64,000 bases of DNA. Source: Ornithinibacillus massiliensis (GTDB taxonomy: Bacteria > Bacillota > Bacilli > Bacillales > Amphibacillaceae). Below are positions 27,128 to 35,252 of this stretch, one piece after another. The notes under the pieces are model-generated. The model worked only from the letters and a program-made list of their open reading frames with translations, searched no databases and was not told where the DNA came from. Each line of letters begins with the position of its first letter. Position 1 is the stretch's first letter. The stretch is from contig NZ_JAGXBY010000002.1 of the NCBI RefSeq assembly GCF_018310345.1, positions 789,318-853,317 of the forward strand, in the 5' to 3' direction. The position numbers and the translations under genes were made by a program.

Positions 27128-28543
27128 TTACAGAATAAAAACAGCTGCCATAACCATTACTAGTAAGCCTATGATTACTGGCAGGAAGTTTTTCCGTACC
27201 AGATCCATAACGGAGACCCCACAAAATCCTGCAATTGCAATTAAGGATGACCACGCTACGATCGTCCCTCCACCGGTCCAAATGGCTCCTAATTGGCCGA
27301 TAGCAGCTAGCGTTCCTGCATCCATCCCACTCGTTTCAAGTGATGCTGCAAGTGCACCAGTAAGTGGTAAGCCTGAGAATCCAGATCCATCCAAACCAGT
27401 AATAATCCCTATTACTAGAACACTGATCGCTGCTAGTAATGCACTTTGGGGAAGAAATTCTTGTGTGGATTCTACTAATCCAAATAATAATGATGGGCCT
27501 TCCTCGACTCCAAGAATACTCCCCGAGAAATCAGTACTGCCTAGAAAGAAAAACCCCGCAATTGGAATAACCGGTCCCATTGCTTTAAACGCAAACACAA
27601 ACCCATCCGTAATATGGTTCGAAATATAATCCAATGCATGATGCCTACCAAAGGCAACTGTAGATAATAATAGTAAGATAACCGCAACCCCACCAACAAA
27701 GGCTGCCCCATCTCCTCCAACTAATCCACCACTTCCGGTAAAAAGCTTGTTATACATCATATAAACTACAACGACTAAGAGAGCTAGGGGAACAAATACG
27801 GCAAAGATTTTACTCCATCTGGTGAGATTATTCGTTTTTGCTTCATTTTTTGTACTTTCAGCTGTGTTTAATGTTGTTAATTCATTTTTATTTAAAGGGT
27901 CGTCTTTAGAGCGAATAGATTTTCGATTTATTACATATGCAAGGAGAATTGCCACACCTCCTGCTATTAAAGATAGGACAAGTGCTTTATCAGCAACCAG
28001 CCCTGGATTAATTCCTGCTGCTGTCGCAGAGAGGCTTGGAGCTACCTGGACAATATAGTCAGACGATAAAGCCATACCTTGACCAGCAAGTGCAATAGCA
28101 ACAGCTGCTACAATGGCTGGTAATCCTGACCGGACAGCAGCTGGTACTAGTAAAGCACAAATTAATGGTACAGCAGGTGTTGGCCAGAAGAATAAAGAAA
28201 TGATATAGGTCGTTGCCACTAATACAAAAAATGACACATGACCATTAACCATTACCTTCTGTACTGGCTGAATCATTCGAACATCAGCACCTAAATCTTT
28301 TAAAGAATTGAGTAAGGCGAGCATAAAAGTAATGATGAGGAATATACTAAATAATTCTTGTGCCGCGATTAAATTGGCATTAAATATTGCTGTAAATCCA
28401 TCAACAATACTTCCTTTATAAACCCAAGCTATAATAAATGTCCCAAGTAATGTTGGAAGTACAACTCCTTTTCGGAAAATCATCGTTATAATGATTAAGA
28501 GCGTAAATATACCATATAACCAATGGACTAAAGTAAGCTCCAT
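27128..28543 (-). CDS. Ion-transporter-superfamily permease (DcuC/GntP-like)
   Basis: 471-aa membrane protein with about 12 segments, inverted-repeat hairpins with small residues (LAGQGMALSSDYIVQVAPSL and GLDGSGFSGLPLTGALAASL) typical for organic-anion carriers of the IT superfamily. Substrate unknown; being 78 nt upstream of a glutamate-dehydrogenase-family gene suggests an amino or dicarboxylic acid. The third codon (ATG at 28543) is chosen because AAAGGAAG touches the first ATG. Confidence 0.65.
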   Translation of the reverse strand: MELTLVHWLYGIFTLLIIITMIFRKGVVLPTLLGTFIIAWVYKGSIVDGFTAIFNANLIAAQELFSIFLIITFMLALLNSLKDLGADVRMIQPVQKVMVNGHVSFFVLVATTYIISLFFWPTPAVPLICALLVPAAVRSGLPAIVAAVAIALAGQGMALSSDYIVQVAPSLSATAAGINPGLVADKALVLSLIAGGVAILLAYVINRKSIRSKDDPLNKNELTTLNTAESTKNEAKTNNLTRWSKIFAVFVPLALLVVVVYMMYNKLFTGSGGLVGGDGAAFVGGVAVILLLLSTVAFGRHHALDYISNHITDGFVFAFKAMGPVIPIAGFFFLGSTDFSGSILGVEEGPSLLFGLVESTQEFLPQSALLAAISVLVIGIITGLDGSGFSGLPLTGALAASLETSGMDAGTLAAIGQLGAIWTGGGTIVAWSSLIAIAGFCGVSVMDLVRKNFLPVIIGLLVMVMAAVFIL

Positions 28544-28650
28544 GTACATCTTCCTTTCTTACCGTAGTGCTATAGCCTATGTTAGTTTAACAATAGCGGT
28601 GAAAAGAAGATCTCATGGATAAGATTACTTTGTCCTTAAAATTCTTATAG

Positions 28651-28806
28651 TTAGAAACTAACGGCAGACATGTGCTTCGCTTTATTTCCCTTCAGAACAC
28701 ATAACTTGCATAGTAGTTCTCCTCCATCATGATGCCCATCAAGGAAACCGTTCTCACAATAAATCTCTATTCCACAACGATTACAAATTCCAACTAATTC
28801 CTTCAC
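28651..28806 (-). CDS. 51-aa zinc-ribbon-like protein
   Basis: GTG start after GGGGGTG. Product MKELVGICNRCGIEIYCENG, then FLDGHHDGGELLCKLCVLKG and NKAKHMSAVSF. Two CxxC pairs (C8/C11 and C33/C36) make a compact metal-binding ribbon, with additional C17 and a His pair. Function unknown; proteins of this size often bind a larger partner or nucleic acid. It lies in the 400-bp gap between the permease and thiT. Confidence 0.65.
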   Translation of the reverse strand: MKELVGICNRCGIEIYCENGFLDGHHDGGELLCKLCVLKGNKAKHMSAVSF

Positions 28807-28884
28807 TGGAACACCCCCATTTTAATATATAGAGCCAGATGGTTTACTATGTTTCAAAACAAAACCAAAAAACGACAAAATGTA

Positions 28885-28921
28885 GAAAAAAATAAAGGTA
28901 ACCTCTAATATGAGATTACCT
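28885..28921 (-). terminator. Terminator of thiT
   Basis: On the minus strand AGGTAATCTC pairs with GAGGTTACCT across a short loop, followed by TTTATTTTTTTC. Confidence 0.8.
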
Positions 28922-28945
28922 AGTTGTGAGCAGATTGTTCAATTT

Positions 28946-29509
28946 TTATGCAGATCGTAATAATCGCTTAGGTTGTTTAATAAACAAGAAGAAGACTACA
29001 ATTGCAGATAATATAAATGATGGTAACATATAAGATCCATTATAAATTAGAGAAAATAACCATACCGGTTGACCTTCTGGTGCTGTATCACCCCAAAAAA
29101 CGATTCCTGCATAAAAATGGGCCAGAAAACGTAATCCAGAGCCTATCAATACCCCTAAGGTAATATACACTAATCTTATTGCAATTTTACCTTCCTTAAG
29201 TGACTTTTGAATTGGCTTAGCGAAGATTCCTGCTACTCCTAAAACAGTAAAGGCAAATCCATATTCAATAAATGCTTGATATAAGTTAAGTATATATGCA
29301 CCGAATGCTAATTGGAGCACTCCCCATATAAAACCAGCTAACAGACCTCCCTTTAGCCCCCATCGAAATGCAACGATAAAAATAGGAATCATTGCAAATG
29401 AAATAGAACCTCCATTAGGCATCTTAAAAGTTGGCAGTAGATCTAGTATTAATGCTAGTGCTGCAAATACAGCAACCTCAACCATAAACAATGTGCGTTT
29501 AGAACTCAC
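28946..29509 (-). CDS. thiT: ThiT, S component of the ECF thiamine transporter
   Basis: 187-aa membrane protein with six segments, MPNGGSISFAMIPIFIVAFR and GFIWGVLQLAFGAY being characteristic for ThiT. It binds thiamine and works with the shared EcfAA'T energising module encoded elsewhere. GTG start after GGAGGAAATAAA. A TPP riboswitch with terminator precedes it. Confidence 0.92.
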   Translation of the reverse strand: MSSKRTLFMVEVAVFAALALILDLLPTFKMPNGGSISFAMIPIFIVAFRWGLKGGLLAGFIWGVLQLAFGAYILNLYQAFIEYGFAFTVLGVAGIFAKPIQKSLKEGKIAIRLVYITLGVLIGSGLRFLAHFYAGIVFWGDTAPEGQPVWLFSLIYNGSYMLPSFILSAIVVFFLFIKQPKRLLRSA

Positions 29510-29561
29510 TTTATTTCCTCCCCTAAATGTATTAAAAAATCAATATTCTTCGATTTTTAAA

Positions 29562-29621
29562 CACAAAAAAAGCAATGCCAAGGGGAAGCTTCCTGATGGG
29601 GGAATTCCGCTCACATTGCTA
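29562..29621 (-). terminator. Expression platform of the TPP riboswitch
   Basis: On the minus strand AGCAATG (5' arm, 29620-29614) pairs with CATTGCT (29577-29571), enclosing inner GGAATTCC/GGAAGCTTCC hairpins, then TTTTTTTGTG. TPP binding should favour this terminator and lower thiT expression. Confidence 0.8.
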
Positions 29622-29644
29622 ATAATTCCATCAAAAAAGCCACC

Positions 29645-29725
29645 ATCCCTACGCTAGTACTAACTAACAGGTTCAAAGGGTCTGAACATATTGTTCACTC
29701 TCAGCCAATCGGCTCCCCCTGTGGA
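29645..29725 (-). promoter_or_regulatory. TPP riboswitch (THI box) upstream of thiT
   Basis: Minus-strand sequence contains the conserved elements in order: ACAGGGGGAGCC, GGCTGAGAGTGAACA, GACCCTTTGAACCTGTTAG and CTAGCGTAGGGA. It lies about 140 nt before the thiT start. Ligand-dependent transcription attenuation is the expected mechanism from the downstream terminator. Confidence 0.95.
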
Positions 29726-29795
29726 CTAAAAATCATTCGCTTTTTTTGCTATTGATATTGTAGCCTAGTTTTCTCTTTTTAGCAAATGTTCTTCC

Positions 29796-31583
29796 TTACA
29801 GTGAAACAAACTCTTCTACATCTTTCACACAAAGTGCAATAGCATCCTCCCAGAAATCTGGTTTTGTAAGGTCTACATTTAAATGCTTCATTGCTAAATC
29901 TTCTACATTCATACGTCCAGTATCACGTAATAATGCTATATAATCATCTTCAAAACTCTTATCACTTTTAGTAGCATGAGCATAGATCCCTAGACTAAAT
30001 AAATAACCAAATGTATACGGGAAGTTGTAAAAAGGTGTTCCTGTAATATGGAAGTGTAATTTGGATGACCAGAAATTCGGATCATATTCGCTTAACGCTT
30101 CACAATATGCTTCTTTTTGCGCTTCTATCATTAATTCATTTAATCTATTAACGGAGACCATTCCTTGTTTACGTTCTTCATAGAATCTAGTTTCAAATAA
30201 GAATCTAGCATGGATATTCATAAAGAAAGCAATACTGCGCTGTAATTTATCTTCCAGTAACTCTAACCTTTCTTGCTTATCTTTTGCACTTTTCACTGTA
30301 GCATCTGCTACAATCATTTCTGCAAAAGTGGAAGCCGTCTCCGCTACATTCATAGCATACCTTTGATTCATACCATGAATATCATTCATGACATGTTGGT
30401 GATACGCATGGCCAAGCTCGTGTGCAAGAGTTGAGATATTGGATGTAGTACCTGAATATGTCATAAACACTCGTGTTTGTTGACTATCTGGGAAGCTAGT
30501 GCAGAATCCACCAGGACGTTTACCGGCACGGTCCTCCGCCTCAATCCAGCGTTTCTCAAATGTCATCTTTGCAAAATCTGCCATTTTAGGACTAAACTTA
30601 TTAAAGTTCTCCATAATAAAATTCGCAGCTTTTGTATATGGTACTTTCTTTACCGTTTTCGCTATAGGGGCACTAATATCATATATACTTAGTTTATCTT
30701 TACCGAGAAGCTCGGCCTTTTTATTTAAATACTTTACAAAATGTTTTTTATTTCTTGAAATGGCATTCCACATAACATCTAACGTTTCACGCTTCATCCG
30801 ATTTATTTTAAGCGGTTCTTTCAAGACATCTTCCCAACCACGATGTTTATATGTTTGTAATCGAAATCCAGCTAAATGATTAAGTGTTTGTGCAAATAAA
30901 TCTGCATTGTCTTCCCAAGCTTTACTAATCTGCTCAAATACATACTTTCGAAATTCTGGGTCTGAGCTGCTTAATTTATTGGCAGCTTGCCCAACAGAAT
31001 AGAATTTCGTTTCTCCATTTTCTTCAATTTGTACTGACATTTTGCCTACGATAACTTCATACATTTGTCCCCAAGCATTATAACCATCAACCGCTAAATC
31101 ATTAATTAGCACTTCTTGTTCCTTTGGAAGCATCTCTTTTGCTTGTGATCTTGTTTCATCAAGTACAAAAGCTACCTCTTGTAATGATGTATGCTGTAGT
31201 AGTTCTCCCCATTCCGAGTCCGGAATAGATGCAAGTTTTTGATTTAACGTAGTATGTATCGTTCCCATCTTCGCGCCTAAATCACTTCGTTTGGCGACCA
31301 GTAGGTTAGCGTTAGTATCCTTCACATTCTGTGCACTTAAACAACTAATAAATGCAAAGGACTCTCGAAGCTTTTTCATCGTTTTTTCCAGTTTTGCTAC
31401 TATATTAGCTAACTCATCAGTTATTCCCTGACCTTCCGGATTAAATGCATGAACAATTGTCGTTAACTCTTTCATTTCATCTTCTACTGTCTTTAGGTAG
31501 GATTGAAACTCCTGTGACTCACTTCCACCTGGAAAGATTACATCCAGATCCCATGTTTTCTCGTATTCTCTTACTTTTTGCAT
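29796..31583 (-). CDS. M3-family oligoendopeptidase (PepF/M3 type)
   Basis: 595-aa cytosolic zinc metallopeptidase. Active site HELGHAYHQH with the third ligand in ETASTFAEM downstream, and the N-terminal WDLDVIFPGGSESQEF typical of the M3 family 3 group. It degrades oligopeptides, possibly including signal peptide or pheromone fragments. ATG at 31583 has GGAGAGG upstream; a TTG one codon earlier extends the frame. Confidence 0.9.
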   Translation of the reverse strand: MQKVREYEKTWDLDVIFPGGSESQEFQSYLKTVEDEMKELTTIVHAFNPEGQGITDELANIVAKLEKTMKKLRESFAFISCLSAQNVKDTNANLLVAKRSDLGAKMGTIHTTLNQKLASIPDSEWGELLQHTSLQEVAFVLDETRSQAKEMLPKEQEVLINDLAVDGYNAWGQMYEVIVGKMSVQIEENGETKFYSVGQAANKLSSSDPEFRKYVFEQISKAWEDNADLFAQTLNHLAGFRLQTYKHRGWEDVLKEPLKINRMKRETLDVMWNAISRNKKHFVKYLNKKAELLGKDKLSIYDISAPIAKTVKKVPYTKAANFIMENFNKFSPKMADFAKMTFEKRWIEAEDRAGKRPGGFCTSFPDSQQTRVFMTYSGTTSNISTLAHELGHAYHQHVMNDIHGMNQRYAMNVAETASTFAEMIVADATVKSAKDKQERLELLEDKLQRSIAFFMNIHARFLFETRFYEERKQGMVSVNRLNELMIEAQKEAYCEALSEYDPNFWSSKLHFHITGTPFYNFPYTFGYLFSLGIYAHATKSDKSFEDDYIALLRDTGRMNVEDLAMKHLNVDLTKPDFWEDAIALCVKDVEEFVSL

Positions 31584-31709
31584 CAAACCTCTCCTTTATA
31601 AAAAATTTCAACTAATTAATATATTAACAATAAGTTCATCATTTTTCACTAGAAATATTTTGGAAACCGAAATATTTTATAATAGAAATAAATTGTATGA
31701 AATAAAAAC

Positions 31710-31907
31710 CTAATAATTTTGTAAAGGATATCCTGCTCCAGAAATATTATGGTGAATCATACTAGATTTGGTAATCATTATTCGCAAATAGTTTACGAGG
31801 TTCTCCCCACCCCTTACCTGAACACCAATTCCAGATATATTTCCAGAGCCGATTATAATACTTCCTTTTGAGATGACTATTTCTCCTGATAAAGCATTAT
31901 TTATTAT
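31710..31907 (-). pseudogene. Open coding-like remnant downstream of the endolysin gene
   Basis: In the 320-bp gap after the amidase, a frame on the same strand but shifted relative to it reads IINNALSGEIVISKGSIIIG, then SGNISGIGVQVRGGENLVNY and ends YPLQNY stop. Composition and regular pattern look like real protein, but no ATG/GTG/TTG with a ribosome binding site exists at its 5' side, where it overlaps the amidase stop. Probably the 3' part of a gene whose start was lost, or a frameshifted extension. Family not recognised. Confidence 0.4.
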
Positions 31908-33088
31908 CGATTGGAAATGGTGGCACCAGTATTTGGGTGTGCATAAATTTGCACTCTTCCAAAATCCCTTGTTTCAATAATATATACATGAGCTTGTGTG
32001 CTTCCTAGTATTTCATACGTTAAACCACCGAATTTCTCGGGATTTAAAAATCCAACCTCATTCCCTTTTACTGGGGATACCTCTAATGGATAGACTCGCC
32101 AGGAATTTATACTTGATGGTAAGTGCAGGTGCTTATGGGTGGAGGTATTTGTGTTATTATCTAGCTGTAAATATATTCTAGTTCGTCCGTTGGTTGGCTT
32201 TATACTGGCACCTGTACTTGGATGACCGTATATCTTTACTTTTCCAAAATCATTTGTTTCAATCGTGTAAACATGTTCTTGTGGTATATCTAAAATTTTA
32301 TAGGTTAGTCCACCGAATTTTGCAGGATTTAAAAATCCTACCTCATTCCCTTTTACAGGAGCAGCATTTAATGGGTATACTCGCCAAGAATTTTCTGAAG
32401 CTGGAAGGTGAATATAATTGCCAATTCTCTCTCTTGATTTATCGGTCGTACCAGGTCCTAGTGAATTATTTTTCTCAGTAGGAGGAGAGAAAATGGGAGT
32501 AGTAACATGATCTATCTCGTCTTTAGGCTTTCTATACGTAAATCCTACATATTGACAGAAAGCCCTAACAACTGCTTCAGCATAAGCTAAATGATTATTC
32601 CGTAGTTGTTCAATATCATCTCCTGGTGAATCCGCAAATCCATATTCAATAATATTAGTAATAACTATCCCAGTCTCTCGAATGATAAAGTAATAATCTT
32701 TACTTGTGTTACCTGGCAATGTTCTCGTGAAAACACGCCGAATATTTTGCCCTTCTCTCTTTAATTCCTGTGCGATTTGCTCGGCCATTTCCTTCCCATC
32801 ATAAATCGAATGAATGACCTCAGCACCATCTCCTCCCCCCGCATTTATATGATTAGAGTGACAATATTTTACTCCACTATTTCGAACAATCCTTGTTCTT
32901 TCATCAGGATCCAATGTTTTATCAATGGTTCTTGTAATCGCCACAGGTACACCCAATTCCTTATAGCGATTATATTGATATAAAGAAATTTTCAATGTTA
33001 GATCTTTTTCCTTCCAATAGCGATTAGTCCCTCCACCTGGATCGACTCCCCCATGTCCTGGGTCAATAATTAAGATCGGTTTTGCCAT
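31904..33088 (-). CDS. N-acetylmuramoyl-L-alanine amidase (Amidase_3 endolysin) with duplicated C-terminal domain
   Basis: 394-aa protein without signal peptide. Zinc ligands H12 (DPGHGG), E27, H80 (SNHINAGG) and catalytic E148 (IIEYGFAD) are present. Residues 225-294 and 320-389 are two copies of one module (LHLPSSINSWRVYPL, PVKGNEVGFLNPEKFGGLTY), probably cell-wall-binding SH3-like domains. It cleaves the bond between MurNAc and the stem peptide. The start lies inside the end of the holin gene (19-nt overlap) with AGGAGAGG upstream. Absence of a signal peptide fits release by the neighbouring holin. Confidence 0.85.
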   Translation of the reverse strand: MAKPILIIDPGHGGVDPGGGTNRYWKEKDLTLKISLYQYNRYKELGVPVAITRTIDKTLDPDERTRIVRNSGVKYCHSNHINAGGGDGAEVIHSIYDGKEMAEQIAQELKREGQNIRRVFTRTLPGNTSKDYYFIIRETGIVITNIIEYGFADSPGDDIEQLRNNHLAYAEAVVRAFCQYVGFTYRKPKDEIDHVTTPIFSPPTEKNNSLGPGTTDKSRERIGNYIHLPASENSWRVYPLNAAPVKGNEVGFLNPAKFGGLTYKILDIPQEHVYTIETNDFGKVKIYGHPSTGASIKPTNGRTRIYLQLDNNTNTSTHKHLHLPSSINSWRVYPLEVSPVKGNEVGFLNPEKFGGLTYEILGSTQAHVYIIETRDFGRVQIYAHPNTGATISNR

Positions 33089-33339
33089 TTAAATTTCCTC
33101 TCCTTTGCGTTGATCAATCCTTTTTCTCGTAATACATCCCTCTGCTGTAGCCCTTTCTTTGTTATATAATTATTTTTAAACCATGTATTTAGTGCAGTAA
33201 TTGTAGTAAAAAGTGAAGAAATAACAAGCTCTAATGTCTCACTATCAATTGGAAGAGGCGACTTGCCAAAAATAACAAGAAGCTGATTAATTAATGCAAC
33301 AAACAATAATACAGTTCGAATTACTGTGCCTTTATCCAT
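33070..33339 (-). CDS. Phage-type holin (SPP1/BhlB-like)
   Basis: 89-aa protein beginning MDKGTVIRTVLLFVALINQL with one or two membrane segments (about 7-24 and 34-50) and a charged C-terminus (LREKGLINAKERKFKWQNRS). TWFKNNYITKKG is typical for the SPP1-type holins such as BhlB/XhlB. It forms membrane holes that let the endolysin escape. GGGAGG ribosome binding site. No other phage gene is nearby. Confidence 0.83.
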   Translation of the reverse strand: MDKGTVIRTVLLFVALINQLLVIFGKSPLPIDSETLELVISSLFTTITALNTWFKNNYITKKGLQQRDVLREKGLINAKERKFKWQNRS

Positions 33340-33522
33340 TCGTTCATACCTCCCTTCGTTAGCTTACTTTATTATTTTCATCTGTCCGTTAATTCGTCAC
33401 GGCGATTAACGTTACTAATGTATTTCTACTTCTAAAATCGAAGGAGTTTGAAAAAAGGAGGCAAAAGGAAGATTTTTTTACATAAATTTATCTTTAATTA
33501 ATAATATTTTAATTAAAGTATA

Positions 33523-33551
33523 TTGACTTTGAATGTTTATACAGCTATAAT
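33523..33551 (+). promoter_or_regulatory. Sigma-A-type promoter of the yceI-like gene
   Basis: TTGACT, 17-bp spacer, TATAAT. Located 55 nt upstream of the start codon. Confidence 0.75.
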
Positions 33552-33605
33552 AAGTTACGTAAAGTAAGTAATGGATTAAATATTATTATCGGAGGGGAAA
33601 TAAAC

Positions 33606-34139
33606 ATGACAAAAGCAGTGTGGAATGTTGACAAAAGCCATAGTACATTAGAATTTTCAGTTAAGCACATGATGATTTCAAAAGTAAAAGGAGCTTTTAC
33701 CGACTTTGAGGCCACAGTAGAAGCAGACCCTACAGATTTAACCGATGCTAAAATCGAATTTACAGTAAATTTGAATAGTATTGATACACGTAATGAAGAT
33801 CGAGACAATCATCTTCGCTCCAATGATTTCTTTGATATTGAAAATCATCCTAAGATGACATTTGTTGCTACAGATATTAAGAAAAAATCGGATGATGAAT
33901 ATAATGTCACAGGTGACCTATCCATACGTGGTGTTACGAAGCCAGTAACCTTTGAGGTTGAAATGGAAGGAGTTCATAAGGATCCATGGGGAAATGAAGT
34001 AGCGGGATTCAGTGGATCTACAAAAATAAACCGAAAAGATTTTGATTTAGTTTGGAATGCCGCCCTAGAAACTGGTGGAGTTCTTGTAGGAGAAGAAGTT
34101 AAAATTAATATTGAGATTGAAGCACACAAACAAGCTTAA
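33606..34139 (+). CDS. YceI-family lipid-binding protein
   Basis: 177-aa lipocalin-like protein: WNVDKSHSTLEFSVKHMMIS at the N-terminus, DNHLRSNDFFDIENHPKMTF in the middle and FSGSTKINRKDFDLVWN near the C-terminus. The family binds polyisoprenoids or other amphiphiles. No signal peptide, so it is cytosolic here. Strong GGAGGGG ribosome binding site, a consensus promoter and a terminator make it a single-gene unit. Confidence 0.88.
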   Translation: MTKAVWNVDKSHSTLEFSVKHMMISKVKGAFTDFEATVEADPTDLTDAKIEFTVNLNSIDTRNEDRDNHLRSNDFFDIENHPKMTFVATDIKKKSDDEYNVTGDLSIRGVTKPVTFEVEMEGVHKDPWGNEVAGFSGSTKINRKDFDLVWNAALETGGVLVGEEVKINIEIEAHKQA

Positions 34140-34146
34140 TTAAATT

Positions 34147-34190
34147 AAGGGATTGTCTCTCCAATAATCGGAGGACAGTCCCTTTAATTA
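34147..34190 (+). terminator. Terminator after the yceI-like gene
   Basis: AAGGGATTGTCT/GGACAGTCCCTT with CTCC/GGAG inside, tail TTTAATTAATTTT; overlaps the stop of the convergent vanW-like gene. Confidence 0.8.
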
Positions 34191-35041
34191 ATTTTAACCT
34201 CTTCTGATGAAAAGATTCGAATTACCATTTTACCATCTATAGCTTTTGCCCGTATTAATATTGGGTGACTATACTCATTTTTAAATATAAAATCCGGCCC
34301 CCACCAACTTACGGTTGCATCTTTTCCTGGTGGAACATATGGAACCTTCCGACTATGGGAATACCTTTCTACAATTCGGATACCTTCTAGATTTACAGCA
34401 TTAAATAAAGTGGACGATACTTGACAGATCCCTCCACCAATGTCTTCCGATAATTCTCCTCTAACAATTACCGGTGCACGTTTGTAACCTTTTTCTACAG
34501 TACGCTTACCAACCACCTTGTTAAATGAAAACTCTTCGCCAGGAAATACAACAGTATTATTTATTGCTTCAGCTGCTAAATAAATATTGTGTGAACGTTC
34601 TTTGTTACTTTTTCGATAATACGTTATATAATTTCCAATTTCTTTAGAACGAATATCGGATAATAATTCACTATCCACCTTTGGATAAATCTTTCGTTTC
34701 GGTACCTTCATTTCAAACGATACATCGCTATAGAAGAATTGATAAAAAAAACGAATAAATCCTTCCCGATCTAGCGTATACCCATGTTTCTCTGGAACAA
34801 TAGTCCAAGAATCATCTAATGAAGCATTAATTGGAGGTACATAAACCTGTTCTTCCAAACGATCCATTAAGGCATATAATTTATCCGTATTCATAAATAT
34901 GGAATCAATGTAACGATAGGTGAAATCATCACGAATAATTTTCTCTTTCACATCTATATCGGAAATAATTAGATTATTGGCTGAGATACTATCGGTAAGA
35001 ACCATAATAAAGACAACCCCTAATAAAAGGACTCTTTTCAC
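34184..35041 (-). CDS. VanW-family exported protein
   Basis: 285-aa protein with signal peptide (about 1-21) and a VanW domain from about residue 155: NTVVFPGEEFSFNKVVGKRT, GGGICQVSSTLFNAV and HSRKVPYVPPGKDATVSWW. VanW proteins are exported wall-associated proteins of unknown activity, also found in vancomycin resistance clusters and in spores. GTG start after AGGAGGTG. Confidence 0.85.
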   Translation of the reverse strand: MKRVLLLGVVFIMVLTDSISANNLIISDIDVKEKIIRDDFTYRYIDSIFMNTDKLYALMDRLEEQVYVPPINASLDDSWTIVPEKHGYTLDREGFIRFFYQFFYSDVSFEMKVPKRKIYPKVDSELLSDIRSKEIGNYITYYRKSNKERSHNIYLAAEAINNTVVFPGEEFSFNKVVGKRTVEKGYKRAPVIVRGELSEDIGGGICQVSSTLFNAVNLEGIRIVERYSHSRKVPYVPPGKDATVSWWGPDFIFKNEYSHPILIRAKAIDGKMVIRIFSSEEVKIN

Positions 35042-35091
35042 CGTGTCACCTCCTATTTCCTATTATTCGATATACTTGCTATTTCATGTAT

Positions 35092-35124
35092 AAAAAACCA
35101 CCCTACTGTCTAATAGTAAGGTGG
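35092..35124 (-). terminator. Terminator of the 32-aa gene
   Basis: Minus-strand CCACCTTACT/AGTAGGGTGG stem (one G-U) with loop ATTAGAC, tail TTTTTTAT. Confidence 0.85.
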
Positions 35125-35130
35125 ATGCGT

Positions 35131-35229
35131 TTATCTAAAGTCTCGATTATCTTCCATTTTTCGACTAGTAACGATATAGCCAATCATTGTTGCAATGCCA
35201 ACCACTAACCATTTTCCTATTTTTCGCAT
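35131..35229 (-). CDS. 32-aa basic membrane micropeptide
   Basis: ATG after AAGAGGTGTGTGGC; product MRKIGKWLVVGIATMIGYIV then TSRKMEDNRDFR. One hydrophobic helix (7-21) flanked by basic residues. It has its own ribosome binding site and terminator, and follows the NADH dehydrogenase gene by about 20 nt on the same strand. Function unknown. Confidence 0.6.
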   Translation of the reverse strand: MRKIGKWLVVGIATMIGYIVTSRKMEDNRDFR

Positions 35230-35252
35230 GCCACACACCTCTTTTTAAAGAA

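Noticed and set aside
27171..27629. 152-codon plus-strand frame
   Set aside because: Antisense shadow of the permease gene.
31904..33339. Complete prophage
   Set aside because: Only holin, amidase and one remnant are present; no integrase, portal, capsid, tail or attachment repeats were seen.
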